Positions 24,151-36,500 are shown, counted from the first letter of the stretch. The stretch: 64,000 nucleotides of DNA from Endothia cerciana (GCA_026119935.1 JALRMH010000035.1:124001-188000); one strand, 5' to 3'. The notes: generated from the letters alone by a model not told the origin. Translations and numbers: made by a program.

Positions 24151-25660
24151 ATGGCTGTCACGACACTGCTGGCCGAGTCCAGCCAGATCGCGATGGTGAC
24201 GGTTGCGGTATTGTTCGGCAGCATCTCAACCATCGCGATCGGGCTGCGACTCCTGGCTGCGCGCATTGCACACCGGCGTCTCGACGCCAGCGACGGCTGC
24301 ATCTTGGTGGCATGGCTCCTCATCTTAGGACTGATGGTGGTGTGCATCCTGGGTATGAGCCCCCCCTCCCCCCCAAGAGCATCGTTTCCATGAGGACTGA
24401 CATGTCCAACAGAGGCCGTCCTCGGTGGGTTTGGCTGGCATGAGAACGACATCCTGGACCGGTTCGGGCCAGATCCCATCATTCAATATCACAAGGTGGG
24501 TTGGCCTCTGCGCTTAGGCTTCGTCCCTCACCCTCGGCGATCTGCAGAATGTCGTCGTGACCGGTACTGACTGAAGCAGATCATACTCCCTCTCGAGATG
24601 CTCTGGAGCCTCTCACTCACCGCGACCAAGCTTTCGGTGCTCCTCTTCTACATCAAGGTCTTCGCGGTGACGTGGATCGTGCTGCCTGCCAAGATCATGA
24701 TGGTCTTCATCGCACTGTTGGGCACGTCTGGGTTCCTGAGCACGGTCTTCATCTGCCATCCCTTCGCATACAACTGGGATCTTTCAATCGCAGGTGGATA
24801 CTGCGGTAGCCAGAGCGCATTGTTCGCCGTGTTTGGGATACTGAACCTGTCGACGGATGTGGCGGTGGTGACGATGCCGATTCCGATCCTGCTGAGCCTG
24901 CGGATGCCCTTTTGGAAGAAGGCGTGGTTGTTGGCGACCTTCACGATGGGGTTCTTGTAAGACCATGGAATTCCCCCCACCCCCCCCCCCCCTCTGCCCA
25001 TCCAGGATGGACCGCCGGGTCGGCCCAGCTGACGTTCTCGATTCCAGAACATGCATCGCCAGCATCGTCCGGCTGGTCTACCTCGCCAAGATCGACTACA
25101 ATGACGTGACGTACACCTCGGTGACGGCAGTGCTCATGACTGCCGTCGAGCCCTCGCTGGCTGTGATGCTGGCATGCATCCCGCTTCTGCGACCGCTTCT
25201 CGGACAGATAGGACGGCCGGACAGGGCGGAGAGGCCTGGCAAGAGCGTGGAGTTCTCAACGTGGATGTCGGGCGCGTGGGGCAGAAGCAAGTCGTTCAGC
25301 TCATCCAAGAAGAGGAGCACAAGCCTGGCGACGCTCGGTTCTTCAGAGGCGCACCTGGCATGCAGGAACAGTGGCATGCGGCCGGCAGTCATCAACCACT
25401 CGAGGTCAGTCAGCACAAGGTATGACTCGGACGATGCGATGGAGCTGAGATATGTCCTGTCACCTGCGGAGGGTGTATCGCATTATGCCCACGTGGAGGC
25501 CCTGCCTCCGACAGCCAGTGTGTTGGCGGGTGGAGACGAAGTGATTCGACAGCAGATCAAAGAGGCCGAGGCGGCCCACCCGGGACTCGGTAGCGGTGGC
25601 ATCACGATCATGGTGAGGCAGGAGTGGAACGTGGAGCACGAACCGAAGAGCCCTCCATAG
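24151..25660 (+). CDS. PTH11/rhodopsin-like seven-helix membrane protein
   Basis: Four exons: 24151-24352, 24413-24495, 24580-24956 and 25048-25660, all GT..AG and frame-consistent, giving 424 residues. The membrane helices are clear: VTVAVLFGSISTIAIGLRLL, CILVAWLLILGLMVVCIL, MLWSLSLTATKLSVLLFYI, IMMVFIALLGTSGFLSTVFI, then the FAVFGILNLSTDVAVVTMPI segment and two more helices up to about residue 300. The layout, an NLSTD..V..MPIP motif and a KIDYND loop match the fungal integral-membrane family that contains PTH11-related receptors (no CFEM domain is present). The last 130 residues are a Ser-rich cytoplasmic tail. The ligand is unknown. Intron 3 contains a 13-base C run. Start ATG 24151 is preferred; an upstream in-frame extension lacks character. 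Confidence 0.88.
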
Positions 25661-26361
25661 GATCCTACCTCAGCATCAATAAAAAGCGTTGTGATTTCCC
25701 TACAGCCCTCGCCGATATCACTGGCAGCTGACAGAGGGAAACTCTCTCGAATGAGACATGATGTGTACACGGCGTGATGACGCCTGGCCTTGAGCTTCTG
25801 GCTTGGAGCTGGAACAAAGCAGAGTTCTGGAAGACTAGGCAGGCTGAAGATGGACGTTCGAGGTCCCTCCGAGACTTGAGCCTCTAGAGGCCACGGCAGT
25901 CACAGGGATGCAATTCTTGATAATATCAAACTGCTGCTCCTGATGGGTTGCGGGGCCGTGGCTGTAGTTGTGGATGGTTTGAAGACAAGTGAGTAGGATA
26001 TGGAGGAGGAGGAGGAAGATGTCCAATGTCGAAATGTCGAATGTCCCTTGTTTTCTGCGTGCGTGAAGGAAGTACCGTCTACGGGTGCAGGGGCCAGGGA
26101 CTAGCGGCTGGAGGCCTGGACCCTGCCTCTTACGACTCCCGCGAGAGGTGCTAACCCTGAATGGCCATGAGCTGCCAGGGCTGAGAGACGGTGAAAGTTT
26201 CGTGGACGTCGACAGTCCCAAGCTCCCAAAACAGACGCGCCTATGCTCCATCAGACGACCACGCTCCTTTCCGGGCAGCCTCACGAGTGCAAATCCCACA
26301 ACAGGACAAGACAAGGCTGACCTGACACCTACGCAAGGATTGATCTCGCATCCCGCCCACG
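25661..26361. other. intergenic
   Basis: No gene recognised; presumed 3' region of the receptor gene and promoter of the sterol reductase gene. The 185-codon minus-strand frame across it has no domain. Confidence 0.5.
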
Positions 26362-27962
26362 ATGTCTCCCAGGAAAGCAGTCGCCGACGCAACAGGGCCG
26401 ACAGCTGCCCAGCGGCCTCATGGCTACGAGTTTGGCGGACCGTGAGTGCAGCCTGCGCCGCTGCGCAAATCTCGGGCGTCAGATTCCAGAGGCTGACCTT
26501 CTCTTAGTCTGGGAGCCGCTGGCATCTCCTTCGGTCTGCCCATCCTCCTCTACCTCTTCACCTTCGCCTGTAACGACGTGTCGGGCTGCCCAGCACCCTC
26601 GCTCCTGTCCCCAAAGACCATCGAGCTCGGGCAGCTGAGGCGCGAGGTCGGGTGGCCTGCCGAAGGCATTGCGGGGCTGTTCAGCTTGGAGGTCACCGGC
26701 TGGACGTTGGCGTATTACCTCTTCAATGCCATCCTATACCGCGTCCTCCCCGCGACGGTAGCCGAGGGCGTCGAGCTGCCCAGTGGTGGCAGGCTCAAGT
26801 ACAGGCTGAACAGTAGGTGGCCCCGAGCCCGTGCACCCCCACACCGGCCTGGACATGACTGACCGCCCTAGGCTTCACCTCCATCGTCTTTACGCTTGTC
26901 CTCTGCCTTGCCGGCACCGTCCAGCAGGGCGCCTCCTTCCCTGTGTGGACCTTCATGACCGACAACTACGCGCAGATCCTCACGGCGAACATCCTCTTCT
27001 CCTACGCCCTCGCCGCCTTCGTCTACGTCAGATCCTTCGCCGTCCGGGCCGGGAACAAGGACCTCCGCGAGCTGGCAGCTGGTGGACACTCGGGCAACGT
27101 CATGTACGACTGGTTCATCGGGCGGGAGCTTAACCCCCGCGTGACGCTCCCGCTCATCGGCGAGATCGACATCAAGGAGTTTATGGAGCTTCGGCCGGGC
27201 ATGCTCGGGTGGATCCTCTACAACTGCGCGTTCGTCGCCAAGCAGTACCGCACCTACGGCTTCGTCTCCGACAGCATCGTGTTCGTCACCCTGATCCAGG
27301 CCGTCTACGTCCTCGACGGCGTCTTCATGGAGCCTGCCATCCTGACCACCATGGACATCACGACGGACGGCTTCGGCTGCATGCTCTCCTTTGGCGACCT
27401 CGTCTGGGTCCCCTTCTTATACAGCATGCAGACCAGGTACCTGTCTGTCTACCCCGTGACCCTCGGCCCGGTCCACCTCGCCGGGATGGCCGCCCTGCTC
27501 CTCACGGGATACTCCATGTTCCGCGCGGCCAACTCCCAGAAGAACAACTTCCGCACCAACCCGGACGATCCTCGCGTGGCACACCTGACGTACATCGAGA
27601 CCAGGACCGGCTCCCGGCTCATCACCTCGGGCTGGTGGGGCACCGCCCGCCACATCAACTACCTCGCCGACTGGATCCAGGCGTGGCCGTACAGCCTGCC
27701 CACGGGCGTGGCGGGCTACCTCATCCAGACGGCGGGCACCAACGCGGAGGGTGCGTTCAAGATGGCCGACGGGAGGGAGGTGGTGCAGGGCGCCGCGCGG
27801 GGGTGGGGCATGGTCTTCACGTACTTCTACGTGGTGTACTTCGCCGTGCTGCTGATCCATCGTGACGGCCGGGATGACGAGAAGTGCCACCGGAAATACG
27901 GTGAAGACTGGGAGAAGTACAAGAAGATGGTCAGGTGGAGGATTGTGCCATACGTCTACTAA
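26362..27962 (+). CDS. erg24: Delta(14)-sterol reductase, Erg24 family
   Basis: Reduces the C14-C15 double bond left after lanosterol/eburicol 14-demethylation, in the ER membrane, using NADPH (family knowledge). Exons 26362-26441, 26508-26812 and 26872-27962 give 491 residues, the usual length. The N-terminal HGYEFGGP leads into the first helix. Conserved family blocks follow: YDWFIGRELNPR, LSFGDLVWVPFLYSMQTRYL, the C-terminal SGWWGTARHINYLADW...LPTG, and KCHRKYGEDWEKYKKMV ending in RIVPYVY. The second residue of the NYLADW block is Leu-Ala where many homologues have Phe/Leu-Gly; whether this matters is unknown. It could be one of two or more paralogues, since some filamentous fungi carry several. 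Confidence 0.92.
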
Positions 27963-27991
27963 ACCCGTGGTCGGCGTGGCGGTTGTTGTTG

Positions 27992-28023
<32 letters not shown>

Positions 28024-28978
28024 GGTGGCGGTGGTGGCGAACCGTGCATGGCATGGCAGGACAGGACACTTCAGGAGTCCTCAGTGTTTCTGCTGGCGTC
28101 ACGAATGCGCGGATCTGCAAGACATCTCCCCCTACCTAGAGGTGGGTCGATCCTCGGGATTTGTCATGTGTCGGTATATTGTGATGACCCTAGTTGATAT
28201 AGCATTGGGTGTTGGGTGGTTGGGTCTGGATATATCCTGTCGATAATAACCACTTTAGCATCTGTACGTGATTGTAAAAAGGAGAAAACCCCCTCTAAAT
28301 ACCAAACCAGCGTTGGCAGCAGATGGGATGAAGCGCCCAAACCCCCCCCCCCCCTCCGCCCCAAGTGCAGATGGAATGACAGGCGGGTCCTGGCGGGCTA
28401 GGCTTCCTCCACTGGGTTTTAATCCGCTGTACTGGGGCGGGGGGGGCGGGGGGCGGGACGACCTCTCTTAGCGGGCCAACGGGTAGAGGGCCATGGGGGG
28501 CGGTGCCTGTCGAGCCCCTGCAGCTGACGCCTCCCTCGGTGCTAAACTGGCGGCGGCCGGGACAAGTTGTCCCCTGTCATTTCCCAAAGGCCCAAGCATC
28601 TTTTATCTCGTTCGCAACTCGAGTGAAATCGACAACGTTTCGAACCGACTGCTGAACCCAGAACAATTCCCTTACGGACAAATACAACCCTCGATCTTGA
28701 AAGTCGACTGCCCACGGGGCCTACAAACCGTCAACACGAGGACGCCTGCTATTTTCACCTTCTTGCGGCTCGGGAAAAGGCACACGCAAGTCCAGGGACC
28801 AGCGAGAAGAACAACGGGGGCAACCCAACCCGGCGCCGACCCGGTCGAACCGCAGATCCACACGACTTGACGACGAGCCATAAGGATCCAGCACAGGCAG
28901 GCCGGTCCTCGGATTTACAGAAACATCGACGAGCCGGGAACACCGCGACACGTCCCAAGAGGCCACAAACCTCGCGCC
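27963..28978. other. intergenic with trinucleotide repeats
   Basis: (GTT)n at about 27984-28008 is followed directly by (GGT)n to about 28036, only some 20 bases after the sterol reductase stop, probably in its 3' UTR. The rest is anonymous, with C/G runs at 28342-28354 and 28437-28456. Confidence 0.55.
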
Positions 28979-30284
28979 ATGGTCTCGCGGTCACGCCTGC
29001 TGCTCCTGACAGCAGCCCTCTTCGGCGGCCCCCCGCTCGCCGCCGCCGCTGCCGCCGCCGCCGACAAGACTCCCACCACCACGGCCTGCACCGCCATCTC
29101 CACAAAGGGTGGGTCGTTCTTCGACCTGCGGCCAGACATCGCCGTCGCGCCCAAGAAGGACGGCAGGCACCAGCGGCGCGCGGCGCCGGCCGAGGACTAC
29201 TCGGTCAAGGGCTACGACTACAACTACAACTTCACCCTCAACATCTGCGATGCCGTGCTGAGCACGCCGGAGAACGTCGTCGGGCTGGACACGGGCCTGT
29301 ACAAGAACGTCAGCGGGTACTACACAACAGGCGATGGGAAGGTGTACTCGATAGGGTAAGTCGGGTCGGGAGAGCGCAGGGACGGATGGGTGGAGGTCCC
29401 GAGAACGGCGGGAGAGTGCTGACGGAAAGGCGCAACAGGCTCCAGAACTCGACCCTCACGCCGCGGGGGAGCCAGCTCGTGCTCCAGTACTCGGGCGGGT
29501 CGCCGTGCGGGCCCTCGTCAGGCTCGAGCATACCCAGGCGGGACGCGGCCGTCCACGACGGCGCAGCCTACAGGGACTATGGCGGTGGTGACGGCGAGGA
29601 GGTCCCGGCCGGCGCCAGCCACCTGTCGCACGGGAGCGGGTACACGAGCTCCCTGGACACCGTGACGCTCGCAAAGGACGACGCGCGCCGCAAGTCGGCC
29701 ACCATCGCCTTCCGCTGCGACCGCGACTCCGTCACCTCGACCCCGGCCATCTCCTTCGTCGGCGCGGACCCGGACGAGTGCAACTACGTCTTCGTCGTGC
29801 GCTCCCAGCACGCGTGCGCCGGCGTCGAGCCGCACAAGCCCGGCAGTGTGGGGCCCGGCGGCGTCTTCGCCATCATCATGATCATCGCCATCATCGTCTA
29901 CTTCGCCGGCGGCATGTTCTACCAGCGCAACGTGGTCAACGCCAGGGGCTGGAGGCAGCTGCCGAACTACACCTTCTGGGCCGGGATCTGGAGCTTCATC
30001 TCGGTCGGTACTCCTCCCCCCCCCCCCCGCAGGGTCCCCTGTTGGAAAAGAAAAGAAAAAAACCTAAGCAGAGGGCCACATGAGCTGACACCACCGTCTC
30101 GCGGTTGGGTTTTCTTTTTTTACAGGACTTCTTCGTCATTCTCACGTCTTCGTGCGCAAGGTTTTTGCCCAGCCACAGAGGCTACCACTCGCTGTCAAGA
30201 TCGCCCAACGGCCGGGGGATGGGAAGGAGTAGGGAGGACGAGGATAGGCTGATCGGGCAGCTGGACGAAGAATGGGACGACTGA
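28979..30284 (+). CDS. Mrl1/Atg27-like transmembrane sorting receptor (MRH-type lumenal domain)
   Basis: Type I membrane protein of the cation-dependent mannose-6-phosphate receptor/Atg27 superfamily, expected in Golgi-endosome-vacuole traffic (inference from family). Exons 28979-29355, 29439-30003 and 30126-30284 give 366 residues. The signal peptide is at 1-28 (MVSRSRLLLLTAALFGGPPL...). The lumenal domain starts with CTAIS...FFDL and contains paired Cys (NICDAVLS, GGSPCGPS, IAFRCDRD, ECNYVF, HACAG). One membrane helix lies at about 268-288 (VFAIIMIIAIIVYFAGGMFY). The cytosolic tail keeps the ARGWRQLPNYTFWAGIWSF segment and ends with an acidic LIGQLDEEWDD. The second donor is GTCGGT, a weak site, but it is the one that keeps the conserved frame; the intron contains a C run and its acceptor is TTTTACAG. 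Confidence 0.85.
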
Positions 30285-30533
30285 GAGAAAGCCAGCGGCA
30301 CGACGGCCGGAGGAGAGACTCGCATCTGACTCGCAGGCCTTGTAAAAAAATGAAAGAAGAAAGAAGAAAAAGAAAAGAAATAGGAAATAGTACGGGCGGA
30401 CAGGTTAGGGATCTGGCGTTCACAAGGTAGAAGGGCATAGCGCCATGTCTTCATATCGGGGGCCCACGGAGTCATCTTCAGGAATACTACTACTACTACT
30501 GTTTACATGTCCTCCTCCGCCTCCTCCTCCTCC

Positions 30534-32618
30534 TCAGAAGACCTTGAACTCGACCAGGCGCACCTGCGTCCCGGACGCCGGCACGAACACGAGCCTCACC
30601 TGGCTCGTCGTCACCTCGGTCCACTCGACGTTCGTGATCCCGTTGGCGACGGCGGCATCCTGGACCGACGCGGCCACGTCCGCCCACGACCCGCTGCCGT
30701 CCACGTACTGCACGGAATAGCTCACGGGCACGGCGAAGGTCCCGCTCACGGCCGCGAACGTCCCGTCCTCGTACGTGTAGTACCCGGGTTCGTCGCCCTG
30801 GTAGAAGGCGACCTCGGCGCGGCTGACCCCGGTCTCGTTGCCGAAGGTGACCGAGTACCACTGCGACGCCTCGCCGTCCCCCTCGGCGCTGTCGTACCCG
30901 TTGACGATCTCGGTCCAGAACCACACGCGCCCGTCGATGGCGTCGTGGACCTGCCCCGCGTCGGCGCCGGCGGCCGAGGCGTTGCCGTAGGGGTAGGCCG
31001 AGTAGTCCTGCAGCTGCACGGACTTGGCGAGCGGCCGGGCGATGGCGGGCGGGTCCGCGGCGCCGATGCCGGAGACGAGGCGCGTCAGGGTGCCGCTCGC
31101 GTTGACCTGCGCGCCGTCGACCTCGACGAGCAGGCCCGCGGTGCCGAAGTGGCTGCCGTCCGCGTCCCACTGCACGCTGACGTTGTGGCCGTGGTACAGC
31201 GCGTTGTCGACCCGGAACCAGCCCACGCTGCCGTCCACGAGCGGGTTCACCTCGAGGTAGTCGTCGCCGCGGGGCCGGATGCCCACCAGGCCCGAGAGGA
31301 CGAGGTCGACGAACCCGGAGTGGAAGTAGTGCGGGCTCCGCGCGAGCCACACCAGCGCGCTGCCGTTGTTGGGGTAGTAGTCCTCCACGATGTTCAGCGC
31401 CCCCTCGTCGTCGTAGTGCAGCTGCGCGTAGGCCCGCAGCAGGCCCACGTAGTCGCTGACGGTGATGACATCCTGGTCGTAGTGGTCCAGCAGGTTCGAC
31501 AGCCCGCCCAGCACGCTCGTCATCTGGAACGGCCAGACGGGGCCGTTCCACTGGCACTCGGGGAGGCCCGTCACGGCGTCATACCGGTACTGCCGCATGT
31601 AGTACTCGTAGCTGGGCTCCACGGTGCCCAGCAGGCCCGACCCGGTGAGCAGGGCCGATGTGCCGAGGGCGTGCGTCCACGCCTGCGCGTAGGCCGCGTC
31701 GTTGGGCACGACGTCCCAGTTCCACGGCGTCAGCCCGACGAGCTCGCGGCCGCGGATGAAGTCCCAGTACGTGACGTACTCGCTGTCGTCCTCGTAGTAC
31801 CGGTCGATGAAGTGCTCGAGCGTCGAGTTCCACAGGCTGGCCGTGAAGTTGCCCTGGATGGCCGCGGCGCGGGCGCTGTACGTGGCGGCGGTCGTGGCGT
31901 CGCCCGCGGCGGCGGCGATCTTGGAGATGGCCAGGGCGTTGGCGTACATGAAGCTGTTGATGGAGGGCCGGAAGGCCGAGCCCCCCGTGAAGCCGTCCGC
32001 CCCGCCCGAGGCGTCGATGCTGCTGATGGTGTACTCGGTCGCGTCCAGCAGGGGCTCGATCCAGTAGAGGTACTTGGTGCCGTCGTAGTGGTCTATCCAC
32101 TGGTCGTAGATGGTCTCCATCGCGGCGAGGTTCTGCGAGATGGAGGCCAGGTCGCCGTCGACGAGGTAGACCCTCCACGCGGCGTCGGCGATGGCCTCGC
32201 TGAAGTGCCTGTCGTTGCCGTACGTGGCGCTCTCCTCGTGGTACGTGTACATGAAGTTGATGTAGTCATGGCTGTACCGCCTGTCCCTCAGCCACCGTCC
32301 CTCGCCCAGGTGGAACCCGGTGGCGTCGTTCAGCGAGGCGAAGGGGAAGAGCTCCCACGAGACGTCGTCCAGGAACTCGGTGGAGATGAAGCCCAGGCTG
32401 CCGAGGTCGCGCTGGTGCGCCCGGAAGATGTTCCACCGGTAGTAGTAGACATCGTTGAGGGTCGAGTCGCTAGACTGGAAGAGCGGGATCCGGGGGATGT
32501 ACCAGGGGGCGTCGTTGCCGTAGTACTCTTCACAGATCGTCGTGGCGTCGAGCTGGGCCAGCGTGATATGGTCCAGGAGCGCGAGAACGCCCAGGTGGAG
32601 GAGAGCGGGTCGGGCCAT
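30534..32618 (-). CDS. secreted MGH1-like (alpha/alpha)6 glycosidase with C-terminal F5/8-type domain
   Basis: Single exon, 694 residues, start ATG at 32618, signal peptide MARPALLHLGVLALLDHITLAQ. Residues of about 40-450 have the pattern of six-hairpin glycosidases of the mannosylglycerate-hydrolase-like group: NDVYYYRWNIFRAH, ISTEFLDDVSWE, RWLRDRRYSHDYINF, FRPSINSFMYANA, YWDFIRGRELVGLTPWNWDV, CQWNGPVWPFQMTS, EDYYPNNGSA and PHYFHSGFVDLVLSGLVG. A small beta domain follows. Residues of about 545-694 resemble an F5/8-type C/CBM32 module (YPYGNASAAGADAGQVHDAIDG..., ending VRLVFVPASGTQVRLVEF). It probably acts on an alpha-linked sugar outside the cell; the substrate cannot be stated. The 709-codon frame on the other strand is a shadow. 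Confidence 0.85.
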   Translation of the reverse strand: MARPALLHLGVLALLDHITLAQLDATTICEEYYGNDAPWYIPRIPLFQSSDSTLNDVYYYRWNIFRAHQRDLGSLGFISTEFLDDVSWELFPFASLNDATGFHLGEGRWLRDRRYSHDYINFMYTYHEESATYGNDRHFSEAIADAAWRVYLVDGDLASISQNLAAMETIYDQWIDHYDGTKYLYWIEPLLDATEYTISSIDASGGADGFTGGSAFRPSINSFMYANALAISKIAAAAGDATTAATYSARAAAIQGNFTASLWNSTLEHFIDRYYEDDSEYVTYWDFIRGRELVGLTPWNWDVVPNDAAYAQAWTHALGTSALLTGSGLLGTVEPSYEYYMRQYRYDAVTGLPECQWNGPVWPFQMTSVLGGLSNLLDHYDQDVITVSDYVGLLRAYAQLHYDDEGALNIVEDYYPNNGSALVWLARSPHYFHSGFVDLVLSGLVGIRPRGDDYLEVNPLVDGSVGWFRVDNALYHGHNVSVQWDADGSHFGTAGLLVEVDGAQVNASGTLTRLVSGIGAADPPAIARPLAKSVQLQDYSAYPYGNASAAGADAGQVHDAIDGRVWFWTEIVNGYDSAEGDGEASQWYSVTFGNETGVSRAEVAFYQGDEPGYYTYEDGTFAAVSGTFAVPVSYSVQYVDGSGSWADVAASVQDAAVANGITNVEWTEVTTSQVRLVFVPASGTQVRLVEFKVF

Positions 32619-33524
32619 GCTTTTTGGTGGGAGTAGCTCACAGTGCGTCCAGGGCCGGGGTCGTGGTGAGGGGGCGCAAGGAGCATCTCACACCTCTGGG
32701 GAGATGTTGCGAAGCCTAGTCCATCCGGCCGAGGCGTCCGTGGCACCCGAGCTGGCCTTCTTATATCGCCGAGGACTGACAGCACTCATGAGCCGTGTAG
32801 TGACATCGCGTAAGTCGGATTCGGCAGCACGCTCCCCCGGGTCGCTTGCTACGCGATGACGGCAGCAACCTTGCGCCAGGCTCCGAACCGCCTCTTCATC
32901 TCCGGTTCCCAGGTGACGATGCGTGGATGGACGGACTTTCTCCTGCATGTGATCACCTGGCACCACGGCGGTACCCCCTTTTTTTTGGCTTCAATATTGC
33001 GGAAGCAGAGGCAGGGAACCCGGGCAAGCAAGCGCCTGGGAAAGTTGGGGAAAACGAGGGGGAAGTCCCGTTGCGCTTCATTGGGGCGCATGTCGACAAG
33101 GGGCGAGGACCCGCCTTGGTCTCGTGATTGAGATGCACCGATACTGGAAAGTCAAAGTGTAGGCGCCTGTCAAAGGCGACGCCCAATCTTCCTCCCAGGT
33201 GTATGTTCGTGTTCAGCGAGTCCAGGCCACAAGCAGAATTGGGCTTCGAACGACCGGCCTCCTCGTTATTGACCCGATTGTGGATATACCGTAGGCTACT
33301 AGTGGAGACAAGGCAGGAAAGCTGGGCTGGGACTCACCCTCGTCCCTCTACCGCTCTCAGTCCGGCCGAGGTCCGTTTTTTGACATCTTGGATCCGTTCG
33401 GAGTTGTCTCGTACGTCTTATGTCATATACATCGTCGCTCGGCAAATGTTAAGACCATCTCGTCAAACGTTGCCATTCATCGCCTCATCCATCCTTGTCA
33501 TCCATCATCGATAGTTATCATCCA
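32619..33524. other. intergenic
   Basis: Separates the 3' end of the RdRP gene from the start of the minus-strand glycosidase gene. No gene seen; 'catccatcatc'-type short repeats occur just after the RdRP stop at 33485-33535. Confidence 0.5.
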
Positions 33525-36500
33525 TCAATCATCCTCGTTCATCTCGTCGGCGTTGTCGAGACTGAACTGGCTTCCACCCTCCATCCTCGCGGTCACGTGC
33601 CTGACGTATTTGGCATCCGGCCGCAAGCCTGCATACATCTCCGGGATCACAACCGTCGGAGCGCCCACGGCGCCAGACAAGCCTCTCGATGTAACCGCCT
33701 GCGCCTTGATATAGCAAAGCTGTCGGCAGGCCATCTGCCAGACGAAGCGCGGCTTCATTCCCAGGTTACTGCCGCTGGGATTGCAATACATGTAGAACGC
33801 CGTGCTAGCCTTCAGCATAGCCCACTGAGACATCTCGCCACCCAAGCAAAGCCTGTGAGCCGTCTTCGTAGGTGGGCGCATCGACGCTTCCTCCCCCCGA
33901 GGCGCGATGTCCTGCCAGAGCGCGTAGACCCGCGCTGTTTTCTCCGGAAACCCGATGGTGTCGTCTCGCGTTTGGAGCAGAGCATCCCACCGATCGGCAA
34001 CAGTCTTGATGTCATCCTTCAGATGAGCAAGGAGCTCAACTGACTTGCTCTGGCTCGTAGCTGGATCGACGAAGTTAGTATGATAGGAGGCAAGGTCTTT
34101 GTCCCAGTGCGGTGGCCCATCATTCTTGTCGAGCCCTAGAGCAGCGTGGAACTCCTTCAGTTCAGCCGCGATAGTTGGCTTCGCGATCTGGAATTTCAGA
34201 TGATCGATGATATGCACAGGCTGACATCCTTTCGGCAGGCTGTCCTTCTTGTAAAGCGGTTCTTCCGTATGCAGCGGAAGATTGAGATCTTGTCGTAGAC
34301 GCTGGAAATTATGTGGTGTAAAGCTGATACCCTGCTTTGCCTGGTCGACGAGGTTGCTGAGGAGAGTACTCAGAACTACGGCCGCGTCGTCGCAGACGGT
34401 GTTCTTCTGATAGCATAGACGCTCCTTGTAGATTGTGCAAACGCCCAGCATACTCTTACTGAGGTTGAACTCGAAACATTTCCGCATCATCTCGGCGATA
34501 GTGTGCTTTAATGGTCTCTCGGCTTTCTGGTATTTCGAAAGGATCTGGCGCAAGGTCTGCTTATCTTGAGATATCCACTGTGATATATCGGGCTGCTTTG
34601 GTACCACGGCGTTCTCAAAATTGTCCACAATGCGAGGGTCCCAACAAACCCATGCTAGATCTCCATCATAATCGCCGCCCGAGAGTTTGTCGGCTAGAGG
34701 GATATCGCCTTTGCTGGAGAAGACAATGACGTTCGTTAGGTCGGAGAGCTGGGGCTTAAAGACGGCCTGGACCTTCTGAATGTCCGAGACAAAGTGTGCC
34801 GGAGACCGTGCGACCAAGACAGGCCCCTGGACCATCGTTTTAGCCCAATCCTCATCGGCTGTGAAGGCCGTTGAAAAGCCGACATGAACCTCGTTCTCCT
34901 CGAGAACACCCAGGAAGTCAACCACCATATAAAGGTATGCAGAGCGGCCAACTGTAATATTAAGCTTTCTGGCAAGGGTCTCGCACTTCCGCTTTTGCAT
35001 ATTGTAGGCGATGTCACTGAGGAACTTGTTGGACTTGGGGTCAAATCCAGCATCGAGCATACTGTTCATAAGCTCCTCATCTTCCATTGGTGAGCCCCCT
35101 TGATATGGCACGTGACCGTGGGCAACTCTGTCGAATTTGTGCCCGGAATTCTCGTGGCACCATTGACGAAATTGAAGCGGGCTTTGCAAGGCTTTTTTCT
35201 GCCCTTCTAGGTCTTTTTGAAGGTGATCTTTCAATAACCTTCCGATCGCTTCTCGCATTAGCTCCTTGTCAGGAGCTCTGTCTTCAATGACAGGAAGGAA
35301 CTGGAGATTGAAGCTCGCCGGTTTGGGCATCGACGCGCAATTACGGATCTCTAGCGTGCGATGCTGAACATCTGCTGTTGACCAGTCTAACTCCCACTTC
35401 CGTTGAGACGGAAATGTCTCGATCCAGATCTCGTCGCTGGAAGGGGCTGTTATATCCAGGAGCCACATGCCCTTCGCACTACCCAGCCGCCCCTGGACGG
35501 CGCAAGGGATCGTCGGAAGTCCAAGATGTCCCCGGATCTTCTTGGCGACGGCGGGTGACATCCTGGCGATGCCATCATTCATGACTTTCCCTGTAGGAGA
35601 CACGATGTCTTTCGGCTGGTGCCTTATCTGGCTGGGTTCGAAAACAACGGTCGGGCTGGTTCTGCTTAAGACTGCGAGGTGTGAATGAGGTTGGAACTGG
35701 CGCCTTAGGTTCGTCCTTGGGCCAACTTACCAAGTGCTATTCTCTGGAAGAGCTTCAACGCAGGCTGTGACCTGTTCTTCGGATGACGAATGTGCAAGGC
35801 CCACTTCAACATCCCGTGCAGTGATATCCGATCAAAGCTAATGTCACCCTGACTATCTTCGGCAAAGAAAAAGATGCGATCCTTATAGACGGGCCGTGGA
35901 TCCGGCCCAAATTGTAGATCCTTCTGGGGCTTCCGTGATCCACCACTCTTGGTGTAGAAAGCTTTCCACTTACGCCCGCAAAAGGCGTGGCCTTCCACCA
36001 GCCACGGAATGACGGCTTCAAAGAACGAACCGTCATCCTTGGTGGAAGCCCATGGGTTGGCCGAGTCCGGGGAGGGCAGGAGTAGCTCAAGAAATCGATC
36101 AGCTCCAAAGTGACGTGCCAACCGGTGAGACCGATCCAGCTTTAATGGCTGCATTGTGAGACGCATTTTTGGTTCCGATTTCACGAAGTCTAGTGATGCG
36201 GAAAAAACGACCTGCTGGTCGAACGGAAGGGTAGACTGATCAAGACTAGCAGTCCAAGCCGCGTCTATGGTAGCCTCTGGGAAGGGTCTACCCTGAAAGG
36301 CTTCGTGCTGCCAGAGGGCCTTCCGCAGACCCTTCTGCTCGCGCCATGCCGTATTATATTGTAGATCCTCAATCGTCGTCAGATCCACACAGCAGCCCCG
36401 GGCGATCCTCGTTACTTCCCAGACCACAGGAAAGGGAGCGGCTCGTAACCAGGGGGGGGGGGATGTTGGCCAGATAGCCCGCAAGCGTTCTTGCATCACG

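Noticed and set aside
25835..26392. 185-codon minus-strand frame upstream of the sterol reductase gene
   Set aside because: No domain; overlaps the promoter and first exon of a solid gene.
18166..30284. A specialised-metabolite cluster around the sterol reductase and receptor
   Set aside because: No backbone enzyme (polyketide synthase, NRPS, terpene cyclase), P450 or transporter is present in the window.
30507..32636. 709-codon plus-strand open frame over the MGH1-like gene
   Set aside because: Exact antisense of a well-supported glycosidase gene; composition (Arg/Val/Gly-rich, no domain) is that of a GC-rich shadow.
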